Source: JBBRYB01 sp038238115 (GTDB lineage Bacteria; Actinomycetota; Actinomycetes; Propionibacteriales; Nocardioidaceae). Taken from it: 64,000 nucleotides of DNA. This document shows, in pieces, positions 40,320 to 48,841 of the stretch. Made by a program: the position numbers and the translations under genes. Within the stretch, counting starts at the first letter, position 1; every line of letters begins with the position of its first letter. The stretch is from positions 62,001 to 126,000 of the forward strand of contig JBBRYB010000004.1 of the NCBI GenBank assembly GCA_038238115.1, read 5' to 3'. The notes under the pieces were generated by a model, which made no database searches, was not told the DNA's origin, and saw nothing but the letters and a program-made list of their open reading frames with translations.

Positions 40320-40826
40320 CTAAGGCTGCCCCGAACCTGACGCCGCGCGTCGCATCGGCACGTGCGCGATCCCGTCCTCGAGGAACTCAGGGCCGTCGAC
40401 GCGGTATCCGAGCCGCACGTACCAGTCCCTCATCTGGACCTGGGCATCGAGCACCGACGGTTGGTCGCCGATCTCGACGAGCGCCGCTTCCATCAGCCGT
40501 GCTGCCAGCCCCTCGCCGCGAGCATGCGCCGCGACGCAGACCCGTCCGATGCGTCTGACCGGCCCGGGCTCGGTCAACACGCGCAGACACGCCACCGGGA
40601 CGCAGCGATCACCGGCTCCATCGCTCGTACTGCCGTCGGCAGCGACCCCTCCAGCTCCGTCCAGCCAGATGTGCCGGGTGCCGGGCTCGAGGTCGCGCCC
40701 GTCGAGCTCCGGATAGGCACACGCCTGCTCGACGACGAAGACGTCGATGCGCAGCTGCCACAACAAGTAGGCCGTGCGCGGGTCGAGGTCGTCGAAGCCG
40801 GCCACGTGCAATCGGTAGGCGTTCAC
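40320..40826 (-). CDS. GNAT-family acetyltransferase (ElaA-like)
   Basis: The 168-residue protein has the ElaA-type beginning (TAYLLWQLRIDVFVVEQACAY, then PELDGRDLEPGTRHIWL). RIGRVCVAAHARGEGLAARLM holds the acetyl-CoA-binding R/Q-x-x-G-x-A loop in slightly altered form (RGEGLA). The end, WYVRLGYRVDGPEFLEDGIAH, is typical of ElaA. The acceptor is unknown. GTG 40826 begins right at the conserved region; 46 open codons upstream overlap the divergent regulator and were dropped. Confidence 0.85.
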   Translation of the reverse strand: MNAYRLHVAGFDDLDPRTAYLLWQLRIDVFVVEQACAYPELDGRDLEPGTRHIWLDGAGGVAADGSTSDGAGDRCVPVACLRVLTEPGPVRRIGRVCVAAHARGEGLAARLMEAALVEIGDQPSVLDAQVQMRDWYVRLGYRVDGPEFLEDGIAHVPMRRAASGSGQP

Positions 40827-40949
40827 CCGGCAGACTCTTTCACTGCTCGCCGCACGAGCCAACGCGGCAAGGCGGCAGAGCGGGCACCGCGATGAGCCGG
40901 GCGATCTGGCCCAGCGGGGCTCAACAGTGCCGGCCGAGTCCGGCCGCAA

Positions 40950-40955
40950 TAGAGT
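40950..40955 (+). promoter_or_regulatory. candidate leaderless -10 (TAGAGT)
   Basis: TAGAGT lies seven bases before the LytTR regulator ATG at 40963 and supports that start over an in-frame ATG 12 codons upstream. Confidence 0.5.
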
Positions 40956-40962
40956 CAGCGGC

Positions 40963-41706
40963 ATGGCGGCGCTCGCGGTGCTCGTGGTCGACGACGAGCG
41001 GCCCGTGCGCGAGGAGCTGAGCTTCCTGCTTCACCGTGACGAGCGGGTCGGTGAGGTCACGGCGGTTGCCTCTGGTGGGGACGCGCTGCGCCATCTGGAG
41101 CACAGCGACGTGGACGCCGTCTTCCTCGACATCGCCATGCCCGGTCTGTCGGGGCTCGACGTCGCGCGAGTGCTGGCCCGGTTCAAGAGCGCGCCACCGA
41201 TCGTCTTCGTGACGGCGCACGAGGAGCACGCGGTCGAGGCCTTCGAGATCAATGCCGTCGACTATCTCCTCAAGCCCATGCGGGAGGAGCGAGTCAGGGA
41301 GTCGATCCGGCGCGTCGTCGAGGCCCACGAGCAGCCCGTCGGCGGGCCCGACGACGAGAAGATACCTGTCGAGCTCGGCGGGGTCACCCGCTTCGTCGCC
41401 CGAAGCGACGTGCTCTACGTCGAAGCGCATCGCGACTACGTCCGGCTGCACACCGCGTCCGGCTCACACCTTGTCCGAATCCCCATGACCACTCTCGAGG
41501 AGCAGTGGCGCGACGCCGGGTTCGTGCGCATCCACCGCAGCCTCCTCGTGGCGCTGCCGCATGTCAGCGAGGTCCGCGTCGACCAGGGCCGCTGCAGCGT
41601 CGCGGTGGGCGGCGAGGTGCTCCGGGTGAGCCGCCGGCATACCGCTGAGTTCCGTGACCTGCTTGTACGCCGCTCGCAGGACGCCGAACACCGCAGCAGG
41701 TCCTGA
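40963..41706 (+). CDS. LytTR-family response regulator
   Basis: The 247-residue regulator has a receiver domain (acidic pair Asp10/Asp11, phosphorylated Asp56 in VFLDIAMPGLSG, Lys in YLLKP) and a C-terminal LytTR DNA-binding domain (VLYVEAHRDYVRLHTASG, FVRIHRSLLVAL, VSRRHTAEFRDL). It probably pairs with the LytS-type kinase at 37572. Its stop overlaps the DUF485 gene start (TGATG). This places the symporter genes directly under the same transcript, a common arrangement for acetate or pyruvate transport control. Confidence 0.9.
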   Translation: MAALAVLVVDDERPVREELSFLLHRDERVGEVTAVASGGDALRHLEHSDVDAVFLDIAMPGLSGLDVARVLARFKSAPPIVFVTAHEEHAVEAFEINAVDYLLKPMREERVRESIRRVVEAHEQPVGGPDDEKIPVELGGVTRFVARSDVLYVEAHRDYVRLHTASGSHLVRIPMTTLEEQWRDAGFVRIHRSLLVALPHVSEVRVDQGRCSVAVGGEVLRVSRRHTAEFRDLLVRRSQDAEHRSRS

Positions 41707-42071
41707 TGGCCGTCCCGCGCGTCACCGTCTCCAGTCCCCGCACCGTCGCCACCCGGTGGCCCAAACGTGCTGTCACGCAGGAGATCGACGACGAGACGGG
41801 GGTCGGAGACGCGTTCATGCGCTCGCTCATCCGCAGCCAGCTCCGCCTCGGACTCTCCGTGATCGTCGTGCTGGCCACCCTCGTGGTTGGCTTGCCGATC
41901 ATGTTCACCGTCGCCCCGGGTCTCACGACCGCGGAGGTCCTCGGGATTCCGATCCCCTGGCTGCTGCTCGGTTTCGCTGTCTATCCGCTGCTCGTCGCCC
42001 TCGGCTGGTTCTACGTCCGCCAGGCCGAGCGCAACGAGCGAGACTTCTCCGACCTGGTCGACCGCCGATGA
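41706..42071 (+). CDS. DUF485 membrane protein, symporter partner
   Basis: The 121-residue protein has two membrane helices: the first spans LSVIVVLATLVVGLPIMFTV and the second spans LLLGFAVYPLLVALGWFYV. It ends in RQAERNERDFSDLVDRR. The RSQLRLGLSV/AERNERDF layout is that of DUF485 (YjcH-like) proteins that accompany ActP-type acetate symporters. It overlaps the regulator by one base and the symporter by ATGA, so the three are coupled. Confidence 0.88.
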   Translation: MAVPRVTVSSPRTVATRWPKRAVTQEIDDETGVGDAFMRSLIRSQLRLGLSVIVVLATLVVGLPIMFTVAPGLTTAEVLGIPIPWLLLGFAVYPLLVALGWFYVRQAERNERDFSDLVDRR

Positions 42072-43651
42072 ACCCCACGACCAGCCTCGTCGCGGTTGCC
42101 CTGGTGTCGGTCGCGACGATGACGATCGGAGCGCTCGGGCTGCGGTTCTCCCGCACGACCAGCGACTTCTACGTGGCGTCCCGCGCGGTCGGCCCATTGC
42201 TCAACGCGTCGGCGATCGGTGGCGAATACCTGTCCGCCGCCTCGTTCCTGGGGGTCGCTGGGCTGGTGCTGGTTGGTGGCGCTGACATGCTGTGGTACCC
42301 GGTCGGTTGGACCGCCGGTTACCTGGTGCTGCTCGTCTTGGTGGCCGCGCCGCTGCGCCGCTCCGGTGCCTATACGCTCCCCGACTTCGCTCAGTTTCGA
42401 CTCGAGTCGCTGACCGCCCGCCGGATCTCGAGCGTGTTCGTCGTCGTGATCGGGGTGCTCTACCTCATGCCGCAGTTCCAAGGCGCCGGCATCACGCTGC
42501 GCGCGCTCACCGGTGCGCCGACCTGGATGGGGGCGTCCGTCGTCGCGGTCATCTCCTTGCTCAACGTGCTTTCGGGTGGCATGCGCAGCATCACGTTCGT
42601 CCAGGCCTTCCAGTACTGGCTGAAGCTGACCGCGCTGCTGCTGCCCGTCTCGGTCTTCCTCGTCGTCTGGCGACACGACAGCCTCCCCACGTCGGCAGCC
42701 ATGTCCGCCAGCGACTGGGTCCGGCCGCTCACCGGCGAGCACTCGCTCTACGTGACCTACTCCCTGATCCTCGCGACGTTCTTGGGCACGATGGGCCTGC
42801 CGCATGTCGTCGTGCGCTTCTACACGAACCGCGATGGCCGGGCGGCTCGACGCACGACGGTCGCCGTGCTCGGTCTGCTCAGCCTGTTCTACGTCCTGCC
42901 CCCGATCTACGGGGTGCTCGGGCGAATCTATGCCGTCGACCTGATCGGCAAGCACCGCAGCGACTCCGTGGTGCTGGAGCTGCCGAGCCGGATCCTGACC
43001 GGGCCATTGGCCGAGGTGCTCACCGCGCTGCTCGGCGCCGGTGCCTTCGCGGCGTTCCTCTCCACCTCGTCCGGTCTCACCGTCTCGGTGGCGGGGGTGG
43101 TGAGCCAAGACGTGCTGAGCCGGTACGTCGACGGCGTACGCTCGTTCCGGCTCGCCAGCGTGCTCGCGACGACCGTCTCACTGGGGCTTGCGGTCGCCGC
43201 TGCGGGGCTGGCCGTGGCCAACGCGGTCGAACTCGCGTTCGCGGTCGCCGCGTCGACGTTCTGCCCGCTGCTGCTGCTCGGGATCTGGTGGCGCCGGCTC
43301 ACAGCAGCCGGAGCGGTCGCTGGCCTCACCCTCGGTGGGGCCTTGTCCGGTGGCGCCGTCACGGCCACCCTGCTCGGGATCACCGCACCCGGTTGGCTCG
43401 GGATCCTGCTGGCTCAACCGGCAGCGTGGACGGTGCCCGTCTCGTTCGCAACCATGATCGGAGTCTCGCTGTCCACCCGGTCCCGGCTGCCGCTGAACGT
43501 CGCGCGGATCATGGTCAGGCTGCATACCCCCGAGCACATCGATGTCGACCGTGGCGGCTTCGACCCCGAGGCGAGCCGCCTACCTGCCCCGGCGCTGCTC
43601 GCGGCGAACTCAGCTGAGGTGCGGTACGACGACCGCTCGTCTGGTGCTTGA
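42068..43651 (+). CDS. actP: sodium/solute symporter, ActP-like (acetate or monocarboxylate)
   Basis: The 527-residue SSS-family permease has about thirteen helices. FYVASRAVGPLLNASAIGGE and YLSAASFLGVAGLVL are the family signature near helices 1-2, MGLPHVVVRFYTNRDGRAAR is the conserved ActP loop, and GAGAFAAFLSTSSGLTVSVA lies later. It likely imports acetate or a related short carboxylate with Na+. The pairing with DUF485, the regulators upstream and acetyl-CoA synthetase 3 kb downstream support acetate. A strong hairpin follows the gene. Confidence 0.88.
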   Translation: MNPTTSLVAVALVSVATMTIGALGLRFSRTTSDFYVASRAVGPLLNASAIGGEYLSAASFLGVAGLVLVGGADMLWYPVGWTAGYLVLLVLVAAPLRRSGAYTLPDFAQFRLESLTARRISSVFVVVIGVLYLMPQFQGAGITLRALTGAPTWMGASVVAVISLLNVLSGGMRSITFVQAFQYWLKLTALLLPVSVFLVVWRHDSLPTSAAMSASDWVRPLTGEHSLYVTYSLILATFLGTMGLPHVVVRFYTNRDGRAARRTTVAVLGLLSLFYVLPPIYGVLGRIYAVDLIGKHRSDSVVLELPSRILTGPLAEVLTALLGAGAFAAFLSTSSGLTVSVAGVVSQDVLSRYVDGVRSFRLASVLATTVSLGLAVAAAGLAVANAVELAFAVAASTFCPLLLLGIWWRRLTAAGAVAGLTLGGALSGGAVTATLLGITAPGWLGILLAQPAAWTVPVSFATMIGVSLSTRSRLPLNVARIMVRLHTPEHIDVDRGGFDPEASRLPAPALLAANSAEVRYDDRSSGA

Positions 43652-43697
43652 CCAGACAGACTTCAGTCTCGCCAATCGAGGTGAAGGGCTGTTAAGT

Positions 43698-43729
43698 GCG
43701 CGCGAAGAAGGAAACCCATCTTCGCGCGC
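43698..43729 (+). terminator. 11-bp hairpin between symporter and cupin genes
   Basis: The arms gcgcgcgaaga (43698-43708) and tcttcgcgcgc (43719-43729) form a perfect stem with a ten-base loop between two convergent genes, so it may be bidirectional. Confidence 0.75.
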
Positions 43730-43741
43730 CGAACTCACCGA

Positions 43742-44218
43742 CTATTGAGCCGAGCAGTGCTCGGGTTGCGCGTCGTCGATGCGAAGGCCGTCTGCAGGCG
43801 TGCTGGATGGAACGATGAACGTCACCTCGACGACGGCAGTGTCCTGGCCGTTGTTACGCACGAGGGACGGGGAGTTGCCGGCCTCGACGAAACCGTCGCC
43901 GGCCTTGTGCTTGACGGTGTGGCAGTTGGCGGAGTACTCGGTCAATGTGCCGGACTTCACCACGACCAAGACGACGCCGGGGTGGTGGTGCCAACCCGAC
44001 GACTGGCCCGGCTGGAACGTGATCGTCGACACGGCGACATCTGTCGAGCCGTTGTGGCTCTCCACCTCGATACCGTCGTGATGGACGTCGACGTGGTCGA
44101 GGTCACCCCTCGCGAGAGGAGTAGTGGTGCTGGTCGACGGAGTGGCGAGTGCGGCTCCGGTGCCGAGGACGACGGCGACGCCTAGTACTGCCGAACCGAT
44201 TACAGTGGACTTTGCCAT
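43742..44218 (-). CDS. secreted cupin-domain protein
   Basis: The 158-residue protein has a signal peptide (VIGSAVLGVAVVLGTGAALA) and one cupin barrel. FQPGQSSGWHHHPGVVLVVV gives the His cluster of cupin motif 1, and KAGDGFVEAGNSPSLVRNNG is motif 2. It probably binds a metal outside the membrane; ligand and reaction are unknown. A strong AAAGGAG lies seven bases before the ATG, in contrast to the SD-less starts common in this window. Confidence 0.8.
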   Translation of the reverse strand: MAKSTVIGSAVLGVAVVLGTGAALATPSTSTTTPLARGDLDHVDVHHDGIEVESHNGSTDVAVSTITFQPGQSSGWHHHPGVVLVVVKSGTLTEYSANCHTVKHKAGDGFVEAGNSPSLVRNNGQDTAVVEVTFIVPSSTPADGLRIDDAQPEHCSAQ

Positions 44219-45010
44219 TTTGATCTCCTTTGTTGATTTGCGGTCATAGGTTTCCGTTGTTAGCGGCTGCCAACGTGGAGCGCCGACGCTTCTTCACGCC
44301 CGGTTTGTTGGGCCAGTCGCTCGCTCCTTGCGAAGCCGCATGCACCCTTCTCACGATTCCGACTCACCCGCCGAGCTTGCGGTCCCCCGGTCAGAGGCAG
44401 GCTCTCGAGAAGGCGCGCCCGGCGACCATGGAGACCGACGGCGCAGGCGCACCAGACGGCGCCACGCGGACCGGTACTCCGCGACCGCTCGCCGCTCGGT
44501 TTGCCGGGAGGTGATCCACCCGTGCAGCCGGGCTATGCGGCGAAGCTTCATGCCAGTCACTTTCGGCGTGTGGGCCGGCTCTCGACGTCGGCTATTCAGA
44601 TGGTGGCTCCTGCCGAACCGGCGGGCCATTCGACTTTCGTCGTATCTTGTGAAGCCCGTGGTGACCTGCTCAGTGCCGACGGGACACCTGAGGGGCCGTC
44701 GCCCGAAGGTGCCCGGGCTCTGCCTTGTTGGTCGGGTTGGAGATGTGGAGGCGAGCTGGCCCCGCGGTCATCGCGTGGCGGCTGCCCGGCAGCGGTGCAT
44801 CTCAGTAGGTTCGTGGTGGTGCAGATCGGCATTCCATTCGCTTCAACGAGGCCATACAATGACTTGCCCAGGTGTCCCGCAGGTTCAGGCAAGCCCCGCG
44901 CCGCCGATTCATCTGGCGGCCGCGAGACCGAGCGCTTTTTCGGCCACTCTCATCTCCGGGTGACCGATCGTTGGAGTGGGCGGCGCGATCTCGACGAAGG
45001 GAGATGCCCT
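44219..45010. other. 792-base gap, no supported gene
   Basis: Open frames exist on both strands, but their translations are rich in Arg, Ser and Pro without any family signal. The plus-strand frame is simply an upstream extension of the LuxR gene. Regulatory sequence for the cupin and LuxR genes must lie at its ends. A small basic minus-strand frame near 44351-44551 is noted but not supported. Confidence 0.5.
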
Positions 45011-45754
45011 GTGTCTACGAGCATCAGTGATGCCGACCTCTTCGGCCTGCTCGAGGTGATCGACGCCGGGTTCTCGGCTTCAACCCCGACCGGGGTCCCC
45101 AGCGCGGTTCTCGAACGTGCCCATCGTCTCGTGCCTTGCGACGTGGTGTCGTTCCTCGACATGGAACCCAAGCGCAAGGCAACTTACATCGGTCAAAGCT
45201 TCCCCAGCGACGGCGCGGATGAGCAAGTCGATGATGACACGTTCTGGCGACACTACTGGGACTGTCTGGACTGCTGCTATCCGGACGTGAGCGGAGACAT
45301 CCGAACTGTGATAACGGTGTCGGACTTCTACACGCCGCGTGAGTACCACAACACGGGGATGTACGCCGATTGCATGGGGCCGTTCGGCATCGAGCATGAA
45401 GCGATGCTGTCTATCTCGGCACCAGCCGGACGCAGTCGCAGGTTCGTCTTCTTCCGAAGCCGGGGACCCGACTTCAGCGACCATGAGCGCTTGTTGCTGT
45501 CGCTGCTCAGACCCCATCTCGACGAGCTCTATCAGAAGCTTGAACGAGAACGTCGCGTGGTGCCCGACCTCACAACCCGGCAGGTGGAACTACTGCGACT
45601 GGTTGCGTCGGGTCGAAGCAATGCGGAAATCGCGCGAGAGCTGGTGGTGTCGGCGGCCACGGTGCGCAAGCACCTCGAGAACATATTCGCGCGGCTCGAC
45701 GTCACAACTCGCACCGGCGCGGTCGCCCGTGCCTTCCCGGCGACGCCACTCTAG
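45011..45754 (+). CDS. LuxR-family transcriptional regulator
   Basis: The 247-residue regulator has a unique N-terminal sensing region and a C-terminal LuxR helix-turn-helix: TTRQVELLRLVASGRSNAEI, then ARELVVSAATVRKHLENIF and ARLDVTTRTGAVARA. There is no receiver aspartate at the start, so the signal is probably a ligand or a partner protein. GTG 45011 has AAGGGAG seven bases upstream. The 170 open codons before it look non-coding. It precedes the acetate channel gene and could regulate it, but no site is identified. Confidence 0.85.
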   Translation: MSTSISDADLFGLLEVIDAGFSASTPTGVPSAVLERAHRLVPCDVVSFLDMEPKRKATYIGQSFPSDGADEQVDDDTFWRHYWDCLDCCYPDVSGDIRTVITVSDFYTPREYHNTGMYADCMGPFGIEHEAMLSISAPAGRSRRFVFFRSRGPDFSDHERLLLSLLRPHLDELYQKLERERRVVPDLTTRQVELLRLVASGRSNAEIARELVVSAATVRKHLENIFARLDVTTRTGAVARAFPATPL

Positions 45755-46017
45755 ATGTGTTCGAGAGCGGACAATGTCCCGTGTCCTGAGGACTTCGGCA
45801 TCCAGTAACAGGCCTTGTCGCGCGCCACTCGTCGAGGCACACATCACCGCTCGTCGTGGCAGAGGGACCGCTCGTCGTGTCGTAGTCACCGCCCGGCGAC
45901 GAGGTGAGGGCGGTCACCGCAGAGTCGCCACGACACCATGGCCGCGAACCCGGCGGCTCCCTACCGTGGGGACATCCGGCTCCTGCCGGATCTCAGCCCA
46001 CGCCCCGAGGAGTCCTC

Positions 46018-46632
46018 ATGTCTTCGCCGGAATTCAGCCGTCAGACCGATCAGTCGCCGGTCCCGCCCACCCTGGCCATCGCGGACCCCGCCCCCCTGGG
46101 CCTGGCCGCCTTTGCCCTCACGACCTTTGTGCTCAGCTGCGTCAATGCGGGCTTCGTCCCCGCCACCGTCGAGCCGGTCGTCTTCGGCCTGGCCCTCGCG
46201 TATGGCGGCATCGGTCAGTTCGCCGCCGGTCTGTGGGAGTTCGCGAAGGGCAACACGTTCGGCTCCACCGCGTTCTGCTCGTTCGGGGCGTTCTGGATCT
46301 CGTTCTGGTACCTGACCGGCCATACAGATCTGTCCGGGGCAGGCACCGACGTCAACAAGGGCATCGGCCTCTACCTGCTTGCGTGGGGCATCTTCACGCT
46401 CTACATGACAGTCGCCGCGACCCGGGTCAGCGGGGCCGTCCTCGCCGTCTTCGCGCTGCTGACCGTCACCTTCTTCGTGCTCGCCTTCGGTGAGTTCGCC
46501 ACCTCCGAAGGCCTCACGAAGATCGGCGGCTGGCTCGGGCTCGTCACGGCGCTGGCCGCCTGGTACGCCTCGTTCGCCGGTGTCACGAGCTTCACGTTCA
46601 AGCGCCCGCTGGTCCCGACCGGACCCCGCTGA
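46018..46632 (+). CDS. satP: acetate uptake channel, SatP/YaaH (GPR1/FUN34) family
   Basis: The 204-residue protein has six helices. DPAPLGLAAFALTTFVLS is the NPAPLGL-type family motif, with Asp replacing the first Asn. ALAYGGIGQFAAGLWEFAKG and GNTFGSTAFCSFGAFWISFW are strongly conserved, the latter with the FG gate residues. These hexameric channels pass acetate or succinate. GAGGAG precedes the ATG, and a 7-bp hairpin (45974-45991) sits in the presumed leader. Acetyl-CoA synthetase follows 90 bases on. Confidence 0.9.
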   Translation: MSSPEFSRQTDQSPVPPTLAIADPAPLGLAAFALTTFVLSCVNAGFVPATVEPVVFGLALAYGGIGQFAAGLWEFAKGNTFGSTAFCSFGAFWISFWYLTGHTDLSGAGTDVNKGIGLYLLAWGIFTLYMTVAATRVSGAVLAVFALLTVTFFVLAFGEFATSEGLTKIGGWLGLVTALAAWYASFAGVTSFTFKRPLVPTGPR

Positions 46633-46722
46633 CACCGGTTGCGTCCAGGCAAGCATGCTGGTGAAGTGAGGGGCGAGGCCCGGCCTCGCCCCAACGCACC
46701 GCGTCGGCTTTGAGGAGACAAG

Positions 46723-48690
46723 ATGACCACCAACCCGTCCCTGTCCAATCTGCTCCACGAGACCCGCCACTTCGACCCACCACCAGACCTGGCGGAGCAC
46801 GCGAACGTCACGGCAGAGGACTACGCGGAAGCCGACTCCGATCGGCTGGCTTACTGGGCCAAGCAGGCCGAACGCGTCAGCTGGGCGGAGCCTTTCACCG
46901 ACGTGCTCGACTGGAGCAACCCGCCGTTCGCGAAGTGGTTCGTCGGCGGCAAGCTCAATGCGGCGTACAACTGCCTGGATCGCCACGTCGAAGCCGGCAA
47001 CGGTGACAAGGTCGCCTACTACTTCGAGGGCGAACCGGGCGACACGCGCACGATCACCTACGCCGACCTGCACAAGGAGGTCTGCCAGGCCGCCAACGCG
47101 CTGGTCGAGCTCGGCGTCAAGACCGGCGACCGGATCGCAATCTACATGCCGATGATCCCGGAGACCGTCGTTGCGATGCTCGCCTGCGCCCGGATCGGTG
47201 CCCCCCACACCGTCGTCTTCGGCGGGTTCTCGTCCCAGGCCCTCGAGGACCGGATCATCGACTGTGACGCCCGTGTCGTCATCACCTCCGACGGCGGCTA
47301 CCGACGCGGAGCGCCTGCCGCGCTCAAGCCCGCCGTGGACACCGCGCTTGAGAAGTGCCCGGACGTGCGCAGCGTGCTCGTCGTGCGCCGGACCGGTCAG
47401 GACGTGGAGTGGGACGACGACCGCGACGTGTGGTGGCACGAGTTCGTCGGGAAGCAGAGCGCGGAGCACACCTGCGAGGCGTTCGACGCCGAGCACCCGC
47501 TCTACGTCATGTACACGTCCGGCACGACGGGCAAGCCCAAAGGCATCTTGCACACGACCGGCGGATACCTCGTCGGCACCTCGTACACCCACTGGGCGAT
47601 CTTCGACCTCAAGCCCGACGAGGACGTCTTCTGGACGGCCGCCGACATCGGCTGGGTGACCGGACACTCCTACATCGTGTACGGGCCGCTCTCCAACGGC
47701 ACGACCTCGGTGATGTACGAGGGCACGCCCGACACGCCGCACAAGGGGCGGTGGTGGGAGATCGTGCAGAAGTACAAGGTCAACCTGCTCTACTGCGCCC
47801 CCACCGCGATCCGCACGTTCATGAAGTGGGGCGCCGACATCCCCGAGAAGTTCGACCTGTCCTCGCTGCGGGTGATCGGCTCGGTCGGAGAGCCCATCAA
47901 CCCCGAGGCCTACATGTGGTACCGCAAGGAGATCGGTGGGGACCGCACTCCAGTGGTCGACACCTGGTGGCAGACCGAGACCGGCATGATCATGATCAGC
48001 CCGCTGCCCGGCGTCACCTCTGGGAAGCCGGGGTCTGCGATGAAGGCGATTCCTGGCGTGTCCGCGCAGGTCGTGGACGACTCCGGCAACGCGGTCGAGA
48101 AGGGCTCGGGTGGCTACCTCGTGCTCACCGAGCCGTGGCCGGCGATGATGCGCACAATCTGGGGTGACGACGAGCGCTACAAGGAGACCTACTGGGCACG
48201 TTTCCCCGGCGTCTACTTCGCCGGTGACGGCGCCAAGCTCGACGAGGAGGGAGACGTCTGGCTGCTCGGCCGCGTCGACGACGTGATGAACATCTCGGGT
48301 CACCGGTTGTCGACGACCGAGATCGAGTCCGCTCTGGTCTCGCACCCCAAGGTGGCCGAGGCGGCGGTCGTCGGCGCTGCGGACGAGACGACGGGTCAGG
48401 CGGTCGCGGCGTTCGTGATCCTGCGCGAGAGCGCGGGAGACGGAGGCGCCGACGTCGTCGCCGAGCTCCGGGACCACGTCGGCAAGGAGATCGGCGTGAT
48501 CGCCAAGCCGAAGTCCATCATGGTCGTGCCTGAACTGCCCAAGACCAGGTCGGGAAAGATCATGCGTCGGCTGCTCCAGGACGTGGCCGAGAACCGGGAG
48601 ACCGGGGACGCCACGACCCTTGCCGACTCGTCGGTAATGGACCTGATCAAGTCCAACCTGGCCAGTGGCAAGGCGGCCGACGAAGACTGA
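46723..48690 (+). CDS. acs: acetyl-CoA synthetase
   Basis: The 655-residue AMP-forming synthetase converts acetate, ATP and CoA to acetyl-CoA. Motifs: YVMYTSGTTGKPKGILHTTG (P-loop, A3), VDTWWQTETGMIMISPLPG (A5), VYFAGDGAKLDEEGDVWLLG (A7), GRVDDVMNISGHRLSTTEIE (hinge, A8), and TRSGKIMRR with Lys612, the lysine that acetylation silences in this family. It lies downstream of the SatP channel and the symporter, completing an uptake-and-activation set. GAGGAG precedes the ATG. In M. tuberculosis acs (Rv3667) has the same neighbourhood. Confidence 0.96.
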   Translation: MTTNPSLSNLLHETRHFDPPPDLAEHANVTAEDYAEADSDRLAYWAKQAERVSWAEPFTDVLDWSNPPFAKWFVGGKLNAAYNCLDRHVEAGNGDKVAYYFEGEPGDTRTITYADLHKEVCQAANALVELGVKTGDRIAIYMPMIPETVVAMLACARIGAPHTVVFGGFSSQALEDRIIDCDARVVITSDGGYRRGAPAALKPAVDTALEKCPDVRSVLVVRRTGQDVEWDDDRDVWWHEFVGKQSAEHTCEAFDAEHPLYVMYTSGTTGKPKGILHTTGGYLVGTSYTHWAIFDLKPDEDVFWTAADIGWVTGHSYIVYGPLSNGTTSVMYEGTPDTPHKGRWWEIVQKYKVNLLYCAPTAIRTFMKWGADIPEKFDLSSLRVIGSVGEPINPEAYMWYRKEIGGDRTPVVDTWWQTETGMIMISPLPGVTSGKPGSAMKAIPGVSAQVVDDSGNAVEKGSGGYLVLTEPWPAMMRTIWGDDERYKETYWARFPGVYFAGDGAKLDEEGDVWLLGRVDDVMNISGHRLSTTEIESALVSHPKVAEAAVVGAADETTGQAVAAFVILRESAGDGGADVVAELRDHVGKEIGVIAKPKSIMVVPELPKTRSGKIMRRLLQDVAENRETGDATTLADSSVMDLIKSNLASGKAADED

Positions 48691-48841
48691 ACGCTCCTCG
48701 CCGAGGCATCTGGAGGTTAGACTCAGGCAAGCAGTCACAAGGTGAGCCGGGAAGTCTGGTCGGCGGCGTCAATTCGTCGACCGAAGGAGCCCACATGCGA
48801 ACTCGCCCGGTGCTTACCATCCACGACCCGCAGCCACCTCG

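Noticed and set aside
44351..44551. small basic minus-strand protein (begins MKLRRIARLHG)
   Set aside because: No ribosome-binding site, no leaderless hexamer and no family I recognise; kept out of the gene list.
44501..45010. 170-codon upstream extension of the LuxR gene
   Set aside because: The translation has no conserved character, and AAGGGAG seven bases before GTG 45011 marks the true start.
45961..48738. 925-codon open frame on the minus strand
   Set aside because: It is antisense to the clear SatP and acs genes; its translation is low in hydrophobic order and rich in Arg, Gly, Val and Asp, typical of high-GC shadow frames.
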